Notes under the pieces: generated by a model
The model's input: only the letters and a program-made list of their open reading frames with translations
What the model was told of the DNA's origin: nothing
Databases searched by the model: none
From: Perkinsus olseni
Lineage: Eukaryota > Perkinsozoa > Perkinsida > Perkinsidae
Length of the DNA stretch: 64,000 nt
Reading direction: 5' to 3'
Assembly (NCBI GenBank): GCA_013115135.1
Contig: JABANP010000124.1
Span: 61,230-125,229 of the forward strand
Translations under genes and position numbers: made by a program
In this document: piece by piece, positions 38,216 to 49,440 of the stretch
How the letters are laid out: every line of letters begins with the position of its first letter
Position numbering within the stretch: position 1 is the first letter of the stretch

Positions 38216-39689
38216 CTAGCCACCTGTCCGCCTCCATAAAGATACCGGTACCAACTTTTCCCCGAAAAATCGCCTGGCGACCCCAACCCACCCCTCAAGT
38301 CCCTCCTGCAGCTCCGCGTTCTTCATGATACACTCTTCGGCAATAGGTGGCGTGGTGCCCATACACAGCCGCTCCGGCATTCCGTCCAAATCCCTGCTAT
38401 CCCGCGGCATCTGAACATACCAAATTTTTCTCAAATATTTTTGAATCACCATTGATGAGTTATGAATTCTTGTACGTGCGAAAGATATCCGCAACCGTTT
38501 CAAAAATATCTTCTCAATAATTTCGGAATCACTTTCAGTAAGCCATGACCTCTCGTACGTGCGAAAGATACCGAAACATATGTGCATGAACGACGGAAAA
38601 ATCATTCCGTGAAAATTACGTCAAGAATAATCATACGCTCAGCTTGGTGTAAACCTTGCACGTGCGAAAGATATCCGCGCGTATCTTCAAAGATACTCAC
38701 ATGAATGATGAAAATCTGTTCTGTGAACGCGCGACTGTTCGACAGGAAATCTACCATACCGCTCGAGGGGTCAATTTTCCGGAAATTTCTCCGACTCACC
38801 AATTCTTCCGCGTGCGCATGCGCGGTATCTTCTCGAGAATCTGAGCCTTCTCCTGATTGCTCTCGACAACCGCCGGCTATCGAAGCACCAGTCGCTCCGG
38901 GATGGACGAAAAGCGATTTCGTAGAGTCGCGGACCTGAAAGGAATCTTTCAACCTCGTGAAATCCGAGCGCAGAAAGATTCCCATCTTCAACTCAAGATT
39001 TCGTGCGCTACAATTTCCACAAAATGGACGGAAAATTCTCCAAATCATTGAAAAAATAATTACTGTTCTCGCCCCCTATTTTTACCGCCATTCTCAAAGC
39101 AGTCCCAAAAATAAGTCGCCTGTGCGATGATTCGATCAACTTCATCGCAGAAAAAAATCCGCGGAAAATTACGAGAACAGTATTTATGTTTTTCAGGATG
39201 TTACCTTAACACTATTTTAAGAGCTGACTTATCCACTCAAGAAATATCGAGAGTCTCACCACAACATTTTGCGCGTGTCAGTTTGAAGTCTGAAGCCGTT
39301 GCCGGCTCAGTAAGACTCAGACACACTCTCGTTTCGCTACGAAATCGCGAGATGTCGTAGCTCCGGATCCCATACGCAGAACTTTTTATGGCGAGCAGTA
39401 AATATTTCCACGCTATTTTTCCCATACCTACTTTCTCCGAATTCCCATCATCCACCCGCCGCCGCCGACCAGACACCGTAGGCTCCCTCACAGCCCTATT
39501 CGCTCGCATAGGGATACAGCACGCGAGGAAATCTTTCAACGGAGCCATGCAGTAAGAAGACGTTGACGTTTGCCTGTTCTCTGTGAGTGCTGATGGTGAT
39601 GATGTCGTCCGCCTGTTAATAGGTTGAGGGGACGTTGCTTGCATAAAACGATTGACAGTAACACTGAAGAACTCACTGACGGCATTCAA
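38216..39689 (-). CDS. Probable N-terminal exons of the ubiquitin protease
   Basis: Open segments in the same direction include RDLDGMPERLCMG with PIAEECIMKNAELQEGLE (about 38410-38270), RDSTKSLFVHPGATGASIAG (about 38930) and YCMAPLKDFLACCIPMRANR (about 39560). The first resembles the linker and helix of a DUSP domain, found at the N terminus of USP4/15-like enzymes. The others are not recognised. Exon edges cannot be fixed. Confidence 0.45.
38470..38680. repeat. Three spaced copies of ACGTGCGAAAGATA
   Basis: Copies at about 38473, 38555 and 38656 each carry ACGTGCGAAAGATA followed by CCG, spaced 80-100 bp. A related ACGTGCGAAAGGCGATC occurs at 54283. Confidence 0.7.
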
Positions 39690-40158
39690 CGCTCTCCTCT
39701 CGAACCCGCCCGTTTAAGACGAAAGGCAGAAGGGCAACAATACGAGATTATAGCCTTGCGAATTAATACGCCTGCCTTCACAAGCGCACATAACGAGCTA
39801 TTTTCGAAGAGCTGGCCCCAAGCGGGAGACAAAGCATCGGGTTGCGTTAACAACAAAATGTTTGTATCGGGAAGAAGAACGACACTTTTTCTCTCTCAAG
39901 AGAAAATCACGATAAAACACACCGGCAAGAGCGGCACGATGGATAGCACCTACGAGTATCTGAATCCCATCCAAGCGTTCCGTCGGATCCGAGATTTTTG
40001 TCGTATCGTGAGGCAAAGTCTGTCGAATATTCATTTTGTATTGCACGACAAAAATGCGGCCGACCCAACAGCGGTCAACCTTGCTGTGAAAGGCATCGCA
40101 TAAGACGACGAAATAGACAATCCCGGGCGGATGAGGATCAGGAAGAGGGGCTCCAGTT

Positions 40159-40664
40159 GCCCCTCACCCGCGAAACCCACTGAGAAGAAGAACGAAAAAG
40201 TTGGTATCGAGAGGTCGATATCTCACTATAACACGACAACCGTGAGAAAGTTGAACTCAACCTTCCTGTGAAGAGCAACGCATAATGCAGACAAACGGTA
40301 GACAGATCCGGGCCCAGTCGATCTACGAACTGAGAATGAGTGATTAGCACCAGCCGCCCTGGCTGCCCCTCACCGGCAACACCCACTGAGAAGAAGAACG
40401 AAAAAGTTGGTATCGAGAGGTCGATATTCCACTATAACACGACAACCGTGAGAAAGTTGAACTCAACCTTCCTGTGAAGAGCAACGCATGATGCAGACAA
40501 ACGGTAGACAGATCCGGGCCCAGTCGATCTACGAACTGAGAATGAGTGATTAGCACCAGCCGCCCTGGCTGCCCCTCACCGGCAACACCCACTGAGAAGA
40601 AGAACGAAAAAGTTGGTATCGAGAGGTCGATATTCCACTATAACACGACAACCGTGAGAAAGTT
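40159..40664. repeat. 206-bp tandem repeat, about 2.5 copies
   Basis: Units start at 40159, 40365 and 40571 with GCCCCTCACC. Units 2 and 3 are nearly identical, unit 1 slightly diverged. The array lies just downstream of the PI4K stop codon (40799). It contains open frames on the minus strand that are a by-product of the repeat. Confidence 0.95.
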
Positions 40665-40798
40665 GCACGAGAAACAAGCGAGCTAAATAGCAACAAGCGG
40701 GTCAAAATGTTAACAAGGAATCCTATACAAGACAACCATCACTAGACTGACTAAAACTAGCTACGATTTGAGAAAGGAGTGGTATGAAATTCACACAT

Positions 40799-42623
40799 TT
40801 ACAGTATCCCATTAGTAATCCGCTGGAACTCATCGTACTGAATCGTCCGCCAGTTGTCCACGCTCGTATCAATCAGCTCCACGATTTTCTGAATGCACGC
40901 TTCCTCCGAAAGATTCCCATAAAACCTCTCGTCCATCTCCTTCACAGTCTGCTCAGGCCCCCCTCCCCTCACCAGGCACTCCATCGTACACCCCGACTCA
41001 GCCAGCATCCTCACCGGAAGCAACAGCCGGTCCTTGTGTTTTCGAGCTTCCAAAAACCCGCGGATGACCAGGGTTCGAAAATACTCGAAATTGTCGCTGT
41101 CCTCTCCCCCTATTACTTCTATGTATTCCTGAGTCAACTTGAAGGGGGCGTTCTCGAAGGGGATATTCCCTGGCGCGCTTGATAGCATAAAACCGAAATC
41201 GATGTCGATCAAGTGACCCTGGCGATCCAGCAGAACATTTCCATTGTGCCGATCTCGCACGGCCAAGAAATATGAAAACAGCGAATACGCCGCGAGACTC
41301 TGTATGAAATTCTTCCGCGCGCGGGCCCAGGAATCTTTCGAATCGCCAAAGGCAAGCTTGAAGATATCCAAAAGATTCTTTTCAGGATACTCTTTTTTTA
41401 ACCCGTCAATCGACGTCGTGTCCACCAGTGGTCACGAGCTGCCCAGCCAAGACCTCCTGCCGAACATCATCCCCTCCCTTCACCATCACCTGTACGCAAT
41501 TCCACGATCTCAAATTCCCATACACGCTCTCCCTTCTCAACCTTCTCTTCTTTATCTCGAAGGGTTCGCCCCAGATGGACTTGCGAATTTTCGCTGGACT
41601 GGGACGGTCTTTCGCGCACTTATTTCCGAGGAGCTTCACGCTGCTCCCCAGAGACATCCTCCCACGACCAGCCGCAGAGGCTCCCAACTTCTGCTTCTCT
41701 TCGAAGACCTCCCTATAGAACATATCACACCATCGTTCTGACGACATATTTTCTGCTGTTCGCAGTAGCTCATCTCGCAGAGCACCCGACCGTTCCTTTT
41801 CCCCACCAGCAGGCGCAGGTTCAATTCCCAGCTCCTTCATTATATACCCACTTGCAACATCACACTTCTCTCGACAACTCCTCGGCTCTTGACCCCTCCC
41901 AAACTCCTCCAACTCTTCCAAATCAACTATCTCAACCGTCACCATAAAGGGGGCCCTCGTGTGCGTCTTGAACACCTTGCAATCATGAATCTTCACAATG
42001 TGCCCCCGAACATTATCCCGTCTATAAGCACACCCTGGCATCCCCTTCGGCAAAGATACGCCCATCAATCGATACGATCCCATCGTCATCGCCACACCCG
42101 CCCGCCTCTCGAACAGCCATTCGTTCAGCAGCGCAATAGCCGACTTCAACTCGAAATTTCTCTCCTCGATTTTCGCCAACGAAACCGCCAAGCCCGTCAA
42201 ATATTTCACAAACGCATTCTGAATTTTCGCATAATCCCACCGCAACAGCCTCTCCATCGCCCGCCGAGATTCCCCGTCGAGCATGCCCGATTCGATCGCA
42301 TCATTCTTCCTAAAACCATTCCGTTCATCCGCGCCCTCTGCCTCAATCATCAAGCTCTCTGTGCCCACCAGAGGGTCCCCAAGATCACTATATACAGCAC
42401 TCACATGCCCCAGTCGATTAATAACGCGATTTCTCGCCCCCCGGGATAGAACCCGCAACCTTTCCAATGGCCGCAGTCCACTCACATTACTCGACGCAGC
42501 AGAGGTGCTCCCTGCCGCCACTGACCTCCCCGCTTCCCTCCGGGCGTTCGGAGGCGAGGTCACCGGCGCTGGATGAGGAACTGAGCAAATGAACCGAATC
42601 ACATCATTCCGCATTCTACTCAT
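40799..42623 (-). CDS. PI4KB: Phosphatidylinositol 4-kinase beta-like, catalytic part
   Basis: It makes PI4P, mainly at the Golgi. The long exon 42623-41406 carries the PI4K-beta linker block (APFMVTVEIVDLEELEE, like the YIIYVEVLE block) and ends in VMVKGGDDVRQEVLAGQLV. The exon 41425-40799 has DTTSIDGLKKEYPEKNLLD, the catalytic loop AVRDRHNGNVLLD, HLIDIDFGFMLSSAPG (DFG motif) and the C terminus WRTIQYDEFQRITNGIL. About 45 residues that normally lie between QEVLAGQ and DTTSIDG are missing, and the two frames are offset by one, with no room for an intron. As read the gene is broken here. The neighbouring USP and SURF1 are in the same direction. Confidence 0.9.
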
Positions 42624-42639
42624 TCCATTGCCACTTGGC

Positions 42640-45495
42640 AGGAATGATCAATTGATATATGACTCCATCCCATTGAATTGAAATATACACATGGTAGCTT
42701 CCAATGGGACGTTTACCAACCCCAGCACCCCCAAACAAACACACAAACTGTGGCCCCGCAAACAACACAGGGAAATCGATGTGAGCAGTATATGTATGCT
42801 CGCTCATTAGACTGAAGTTTTCTTAAATTGCCTTGCGAGGCACCACCATGCCCTTGAGTATACAGTCGAACGCGTGCAGTACTGCTTAGCATTTTTTGCA
42901 GCGGCGTTGGAGTTTCCAACTTGGAAACGAACGTTCCAACACTGTCAGAGTCACAAATAGAGATGGAATACCGTACTGCTTCTTCACGTCTCTGAGACCG
43001 TATAGTCTGCGCCACCAATACTATCGCCTCATTGGCTTCTCGGCTAGAGGGTTACTCATCTGCGAAAAACTTAGCAGACCTCGCAGCGCCAGTGACAGTG
43101 TTAAACATGTATCTTTGAAACTGGAACATGAGAAGTTGTCGCTTCAATCTGTAATCCACGATATCACTGTTGAACGCTTTCACGTAGAATGCAACGGTCT
43201 CACGACCACTCTGCCCGCCATGGCGTTTAGTGAACACAGGCATGACGACATCATACGGCCCTAAGCGCAGTATGTCGCTGCGAGAGAAAGCATCCTTGAA
43301 GCAAGCATAGTTTCTCTATTGTAGAGGAACCAATCACGAGCGCGGCTCATTCTGCTCGGGGGGATCTTCATCCCACTCATTGTGATACGCTCCACATATG
43401 AATGAAGCTTCTTGCGCTGGCCCAGCGGCGCTGTGCTTGCTGTTCCACTGATGATGGGTCCCATCAGATGAGACCGTGCAAATCATTGTTAACCCACGAA
43501 TGACACCGGCCACATAAAACCCATACATCATTCCTATCAAAATCTTCCATCCGTTGCTTGCTACATGTCGTCAGGTAGCAGCTAATTGCCGTCATAGCAC
43601 ATCATATTGAGATCCGCTGACAATCTGCCATGTATATCAACACCAGCACACATGCCCGTCACAAAAGCAGCCTGGGGACTATCCACGTAAGAAAATTTGG
43701 GAGGACAGCGCTGGAGCCTCCAGCATGGAGGACCACAGACGAAAGCAAGTTTGCTGCTCGTCCGTACGGCGTCCAGGTTGGCCGCCCAAAATTTACCGTC
43801 ACGAAAGTACTGTCCAATTTTCCCGGGATGTTTCTCCCGAGTAAAAACTTCCCTTGCAGTGTTGTGCTTTTCTTACCAGCAAGCGCTCCCTCCGATCTTC
43901 CTCTCCGCGCATCATTCTTGCACCTCCAATTACTATTATTCAAGCTCGTCGTTGACCGTGTCCGCCCGCGACCGCGCGCCTCAAATTCACCGATCGCCCG
44001 TCCAGGGAAACGGTCAGGAGCTGACAACAGGACAAAACAAACTCACTCCATTCGGCAAGAAAATCCTATAAAAAGCGACCATGCCAGGATCGAACCCGCG
44101 ACCTCAACCCAGCCCCATTACAATCCTTCAATGGCTTGTCAGCAGCCAGCACTGCCTCCTCGCATGCCTTCATCATCCTCGCAGCTTCAACATGCATCTC
44201 TTTACCAGTCACCGCGACACCATCACCCACAATCGCTTGATACCTGTAAATGCGTAAAAAATCCCGAACAGTCGCTGGAGAACTCGAGTCAGGCGATCGG
44301 CGCGAATTTCCGGAAGGCAAACCTCCGATTGAACCACCAATACTGGACTCGGCAAAAACTATATCCATTAAAAACAACCCCACCGGGATTCGACCCTGGG
44401 ACCTCCTCGATAGCAGCACGCACCACCCTCCTTACAGCCAATGCATTTTAATTGCCAATCCCATCCACTGCGAAGATTCCTTCAATAGGAACTCCTGAAG
44501 CTCCGGGGAGATCTGAAAGTCACCAGAAAAACAGTCGCTCTAAGATACGAGGTTGAACACAGAAAGATCCCGAAAATCCCAGGAGTCCTGGGCCTTAAGA
44601 TGCTACCCAGCATCACAGGATGCGATCTTACCTCCTTCTTCAACGACGCATAGACAAACTGTGGTAAATAGAAGTCAATACACTCAATCTTCATTTCGTA
44701 CCTGGGGAATCCGAGGTTAACCCACCACTTGCCAGGACGAGCAAAAGATTCCCGTGAGTTCGCGTGTCACTCGTGACGATTCCGACACGACAACGAAAGG
44801 ACAAGCTCCATTCTTAGCGGAGCGAAGCTTTGATTTTCCCCAGCCCAAATATTACAACTCATCAGTCAGGAAATCTTTCCCTCGGCCTAGGTCGAGATCG
44901 TCGAGGTAGCGCATGTGAGAGTATATGTTGGTCATCTGAGAGAAAAACCACATCTGCTCTGCCACGAAATTCCAAGAAAATTTCCAGTCATTCGCGCATA
45001 GGGAACCAAGAATCGAATCTGAGCTAGTTGCATGATCCAAACCAGACGCTGAAAAAAACTCCCTCCCAAATCGCTCCAAGAATTGCTTCCACACGACAAA
45101 CTCAGTCCTGGGAACGACCCTTGAACTCAGTCGAGACAGTCTAGTGAACACCCCCAAATATTTCCTCCCGAAGGGAATCCTGAAATTCTCGCGCGCCCCG
45201 AAATTACATCAGATTCCTCCCTTTCAACCCCTTCGGCAAAATCATCGCACACATCCGAATCACTACTCTCCTCATCCTCAACCTCGACGTCCATCAGAGC
45301 CTTCGAATCTTCACCACCCCGCTTCAGCTTCGGTATGCAGCCTGCCATCCATGCTTTTAGCGGAGCGAAGCAAGTCGGTTTCCATCGAGTATTATTTCTC
45401 GCCGCACGATTTGCAGCGATGATTGCCGAGTGTAGACCGGGCCGCCGTTCATTGGCCGTTTCCGGTTTAGAAACCATGTAAATGCAAGAAGACAA
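42640..45495 (-). CDS. PI4KB: Probable N-terminal exons of the PI4-kinase
   Basis: Segments include KIECIDFYLPQFVYASLKKE (about 44690-44630), which fits the helical lipid-kinase-unique block of PI4K beta, followed by SPELQEFLLKESSQWMGLAI (about 44510-44450). Further upstream lie AEQMWFFSQMTNIYSHMRYL (about 44960-44900) and CFAPLKAWMAGCIPKLKRG with an acidic tail DVEVEDEESSDSD (about 45380-45260). Edges are not fixed; introner-like cores at 44959 and 45188 probably mark introns. Confidence 0.6.
44075..44105 (-). pseudogene. tRNA-like 3' end
   Basis: On the minus strand GGTCGCGGGTTCGATCCTGG is followed by a GGTCGC end and a TTTTT run; no 5' partner acceptor is present. Confidence 0.5.
44959..44972 (-). 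repeat. Partial introner-like core
   Basis: TGCCACGAAATTCC matches the right half of the core, within the PI4K 5' region. Confidence 0.45.
45188..45207 (-). repeat. Introner-like core
   Basis: TCGCGCGCCCCGAAATTAC, one mismatch, between two PI4K 5' exons. Confidence 0.6.
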
Positions 45496-45683
45496 CTGGC
45501 AGAAAATGATCCAAAAATTTCCAACAATTTACCGGAAAAATTGCAAAAGAACCTAGTAGCTACTCAATAGTGTCATCGTAGTTCCGTGCATTCAAGCACG
45601 ATTCAAATCTGACTTCTCTACCCGCTCCACCAAATCGATCACCCGATCGATTATCCCACCAAACACCCCCATCCACAGAAACG

Positions 45684-46975
45684 TCACCATCTCCACCTGC
45701 TAACCTCCACAAACTTATACAGGGAGGCCACAAAGATAATCGTTCCCATAATGAACCACTGCATGGCGTAATTAAAATGGACATGTTCATCACAAAAGAA
45801 GACCATATAATCATGCCGCTTCTTAACGTCAAACGGTGGCCTGAAGGCCCGCCTTGCATTCAGTGGGTCATCCTCGTACCTATTTCATAAGAAAAATTTC
45901 GCATCGCTCCGCCTGCGCCAACATTTCCACTACTCTAGGAACCAAATTCCATTCCAAACAACCTCACTGGAATGCTTTTTGACGGAGAAATTCCCTACAA
46001 AATTCTTTATCGTCTTTCAAAATGCCAGTGTCAAAAATGACACAAACCAAAGACGCTTCGCTCCGCCGAAATAACCTAACGAACCGTTGCGCCTGGAAAC
46101 TCTCCATCCGCTAGAAAATTCAAGTAGAAATGCCATGACCCAAACATCCAGTCCCGACCATTCAACTATCTTACAACAAAATCTCGAAAAAAAATCGCTT
46201 CGCTCCGCCCTATTACCTAACATCAGGCATTAATCAACGCCAATCCAGCCTCCGTGTGATTCCTCGCATCCACACACTCCACCAGCTCATCCGGTACCAA
46301 ATACCGGAAATGCCGCGCCGCTGGATTATTCCGCAGTCTCATCATCGACTTCTTAAATGACATCAACTCTCCAGGAATCAACACTCCCCTCACAGTCACC
46401 CATTCGTTCGTTTCTTTCTTTTCCGTCGAAGCCAACCACTCAAAGGCCAGCATTCCTCGATTCACCAAAATCGTGCTGCCGTCAGCCAAGCGGAGCGGTG
46501 TTACCACCAAATACCCCGGTTTTTTCATCTCGTACGGAGTCTGCGCCGGCCGCGGTCCCACCCAGATCTCCTTAGAGTGATCGTAAACTCCCGAGACTTG
46601 CACTACCCGATACTCGTAGTCCGCCAAATTGTTTTCATTCCACGGAAACGGCGACCCTTTAACTTCAATTCTCGGCATATTCAACCTTTCGTGCCGCTTC
46701 TCAATAATTTCTTTTTTAAATTTCATCCGCCGCAACTGCCAAATCCCAAAACTGAATATCAGGCAAGTGCACATCGTCGCAAAACCAACGATAAAATATT
46801 TCTCGTGCCCTCTAATTCCGTACTGGCGATTTCTGACCACCCTTTTCACTGGCGACGTCACCGGGTCGGAAAGACGTACGACGCGGATCACCACCGAACC
46901 TAGAATGAGAAGACCCTCGAACCCCGCTGAGTCGGAATTTCGTGGCGCGCGAGAAATTTCCAACCCTTCAAACAA
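45684..46975 (-). CDS. SURF1: SURF1, cytochrome c oxidase assembly factor
   Basis: It acts in the mitochondrial inner membrane in heme a insertion and COX1 assembly. The main exon (46899-46223) has the first membrane segment and motif IVGFATMCTCLIFSFGIWQL with RRMKFKKEIIEKRHERL, then YEYRVVQVSGVYDHSKEIWV, GYLVVTPLRLADGSTILVNR and WVTVRGVLIPGE. The C-terminal exon (about 45875-45684) has HVHFNYAMQWFIMGTIIFVA, the second membrane segment. The join between the two lacks a GT donor: after LALINA comes TGA, so a one-base error or a non-canonical donor is implied. The 65-nt intron 46964-46900 contains an introner-like core. The 5' exon with the targeting signal was not found. Confidence 0.92.
46900..46964 (-). 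repeat. 65-nt SURF1 intron with introner-like core
   Basis: The intron begins GTTGGA and ends TTCTAG. It contains GAAATTTCTCGCGCGCCACG then AAATTCC: the core is here a near-palindrome of about 26 bp, suggesting that the complete element has inverted ends. Confidence 0.75.
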
Positions 46976-47187
46976 GCGATTTTTCAGAAATCAGTTGGCC
47001 AGCCCAACTTGAGAAACTGCTAGTCAACCCTAGATGAAGATGGAGATGAAGATAATCCACATCCCTCCCGAGAATTTCGGGAACAATCTACCGTCGAGAA
47101 GAGAGAGGTAGCTTCATTCCAAATGGGGACCGTGCGTTCCGCCTTCCACTAAGCACGGCAAAGAGAATCATCCCGACCCCGCCCCTC

Positions 47188-47651
47188 CCCCTACCCACCC
47201 TTTATTACCCTCGCATTCGTGCGGGTCTATATACCGATGATCCGCCTCGGATAGGATCTCTATGTCCTCTTCCGTGGCAGGATAGATAACCTGACCTGAG
47301 GAGAAAGGTTGGAGAAGGTTAGAAGAGAATCTCCGAGCTGCGCAGTGACCACCTATCGGCCGTCGGCCATAGAGTTGGTGGCTCATATAAAACCCCCATC
47401 CACCGGTTTAACAACGGCGTGCTCCTACTGACCGCCCGGACCCTCCCATCCGTTTTTATTTCCACGATCGTACCATCACAACCGTTACTACCAGTAGTAG
47501 ACTCAGTATACAACGTAGGTGGCAGTGCTTCGCTCCGCTCACTCAATCCACCATTTTCGGGTATTTCCGAATGCTCCAGCTCAGCCAGCGGGTGCTGCCA
47601 GTCGCTCTCTCGACCTGTGGGGATCACCCACGACCTCCGAAGTTCAAACAA
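47188..47651 (-). CDS. Unrecognised coding segments, possible SURF1 5' exons or separate small gene
   Basis: FELRRSWVIPTGRESDWQHP and later SSGQVIYPATEEDIEILSEA followed by RYIDPHECEGNKG look coding on the minus strand and end at a stop near 47188. No family is recognised. Confidence 0.4.
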
Positions 47652-47799
47652 ATTATGCGAAATTGGTAACTAACTTTTAATGCGCGCGATTCCAGGCCTC
47701 GCGGGCAACGAGATCACGCGAAAAATCTCCGATCGATGTATTTCAAGAAATCTGCGTGAATAAAATTTCCCCTTCCGCAAACCACGTCGCACCGTTTTA

Positions 47800-49215
47800 G
47801 ACCTCCCTGGTATCACCTTTAATCCTATCCTTAATGCCTTCCAGAGTCCTTTCATCACTCAGGTCCGCTTCCCGCTCGTTTTTCGCCACCACCGACTTAG
47901 ATTCTTCCTTTAATGTCTCGTCGCTCGCCTGACGACCACGGTGAATAACAAACCGAGCCAACTAACTTCAACCGCTACTCCCACGGAACGGTTCGAAATT
48001 TTTTTGCCAAAGTTAGAATTTCTGACCCGTATTTTACAAAGTAATCAACCATCTCAGAAAAAAAAATCCGCATGAACGCTAAGTCAGAAGCGATGGAAGT
48101 TCAGGAAGTCAGGCACGCATGATATTCCGACAAAATTAGCACTTTGCAAATCGATATTACCCCCGGCTTGAAACGCATGAGCCTTCACCCATATGAAGGG
48201 GCAACCGCAGTATGGGCGACATCGAAGCTTTATTCGGCAACTCTCGACAATATTACACAGACTACAACTTGTCGTCTTGCTCACAATAATACACCATCCG
48301 TTTTCACCAGTCATCATCGGCCAGGACAAATCCGCGCCATGAGGAGTTTAGAAGACTTGAAACACATCGAGCGTCTCCATTCACGATGCCCAAAGGCGAA
48401 GCAGCGACATTATCCGCTTTCATCAGTCATTCTCGGCCACGAGAAATCCAACAGGCGTTAAACACTCAAAGCCTTCCCATTCACGATGCAAAAAGCGAAG
48501 CAGCGACAGTATCCGTTTTCATCAGTCATTATCGGCCACGAGAAATCCAAGAGGCGAAAACACACATACAGTGTTCCCATTCACGGTACAAGGCGCGAAG
48601 CAGTGAGCTTTCCAAGCCATGAACTAAAGCGAATCCCGATTAAGACGATGATCAGGCAATTCGATCTCGTCGCCAGCGCCATCCCCTCCCCGGTACCACC
48701 TCCATCGCTCTCGAGGAGCTGCCCAATTTCTCATCGATAATTTTCGATCTCTGTTCTCGTTTCCACACATCCTGTTTCAACTCCCATGCAGATTTGTAGT
48801 CGTAAGGCACTGTGGCGTTAACGTCGGGATTGTACCGCCAATCGCCACCTGCAATAAGAAAGAGAACCAAGGTCGCTCAATTCGAAGGAACCACTATATC
48901 GGCTTTCAAGATTTCTTCAACCAAGTTAAAAGCCTCGGGCGAACCGATCCCGATTTGCAGCAGGGATGAAGATGCATCAACCCTGCAAAATACGGCAAGA
49001 CTCGGCCATCTCCACACGAACGAAAGGCTCCCGTCTAAACTTTGCGGAAATTCCGATACCGAAAATGTCTTCGCCGTCCAAGACAACAGCCGATCTTTCC
49101 ACTCACTATCCGACGCTCCTTTCTTAGTCGAGTACCGGGCCACTTGCCTCAGCCACAGCGGCCGGATGAACACTCTGGAAGAAACGTGAGCGTGACATAA
49201 AACAAAAGTCATCAA
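47800..49215 (-). CDS. Probable mitochondrial protein, unknown family
   Basis: The first exon starts MTFVLCHAHVSSRVFIRPLW with arginines and ends near ARYSTKKGASDSEWKDRLL, typical of a cleavable mitochondrial presequence. A later exon (about 48860-48700) has WRYNPDVNATVPYDYKSAWE and VWKREQRSKIIDEKL, and another (about 47960-47800) KNEREADLSDERTLEGIKDR. The function is not recognised; connection of the exons is inferred from order and strand. Confidence 0.5.
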
Positions 49216-49388
49216 TACATCTGAGGAACTGACTCAGATCAATTCTCAAGGTCGACTCTAACTCGAAACAGAATAAAAGATACGCTACTGTACAGCGAGA
49301 AACTAGCTGGTGAATGCAATCGTATAGGAAACTAGAATTCGTTGCAACGGTGCAGTGGGGTCAGACCATTTCTGCGAACCTGAATGAT

Positions 49389-49440
49389 GGCAGAATCGAA
49401 CCCACGACCTCTCGCTAGACAGCCTGACCGCTCAACCGTT
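49389..49440 (-). pseudogene. tRNA-like sequence
   Basis: GGTTGAGCGGTCAGGC followed by GGTCGTGGGTTCGATTC resembles A and B boxes at tRNA spacing, but the stems are poor. It abuts the stop codon of the SUMO-like gene. Confidence 0.4.

Noticed and set aside
42430..42462. T-arm-like GCGGGTTCTATCCCGGG within a PI4K exon
   Set aside because: The stem is not properly paired and the stretch is coding in frame, so it is probably chance.
40784..42576. Long plus-strand open frames opposite the PI4K exons
   Set aside because: They are antisense shadows of a strongly conserved minus-strand kinase and contain no motifs.
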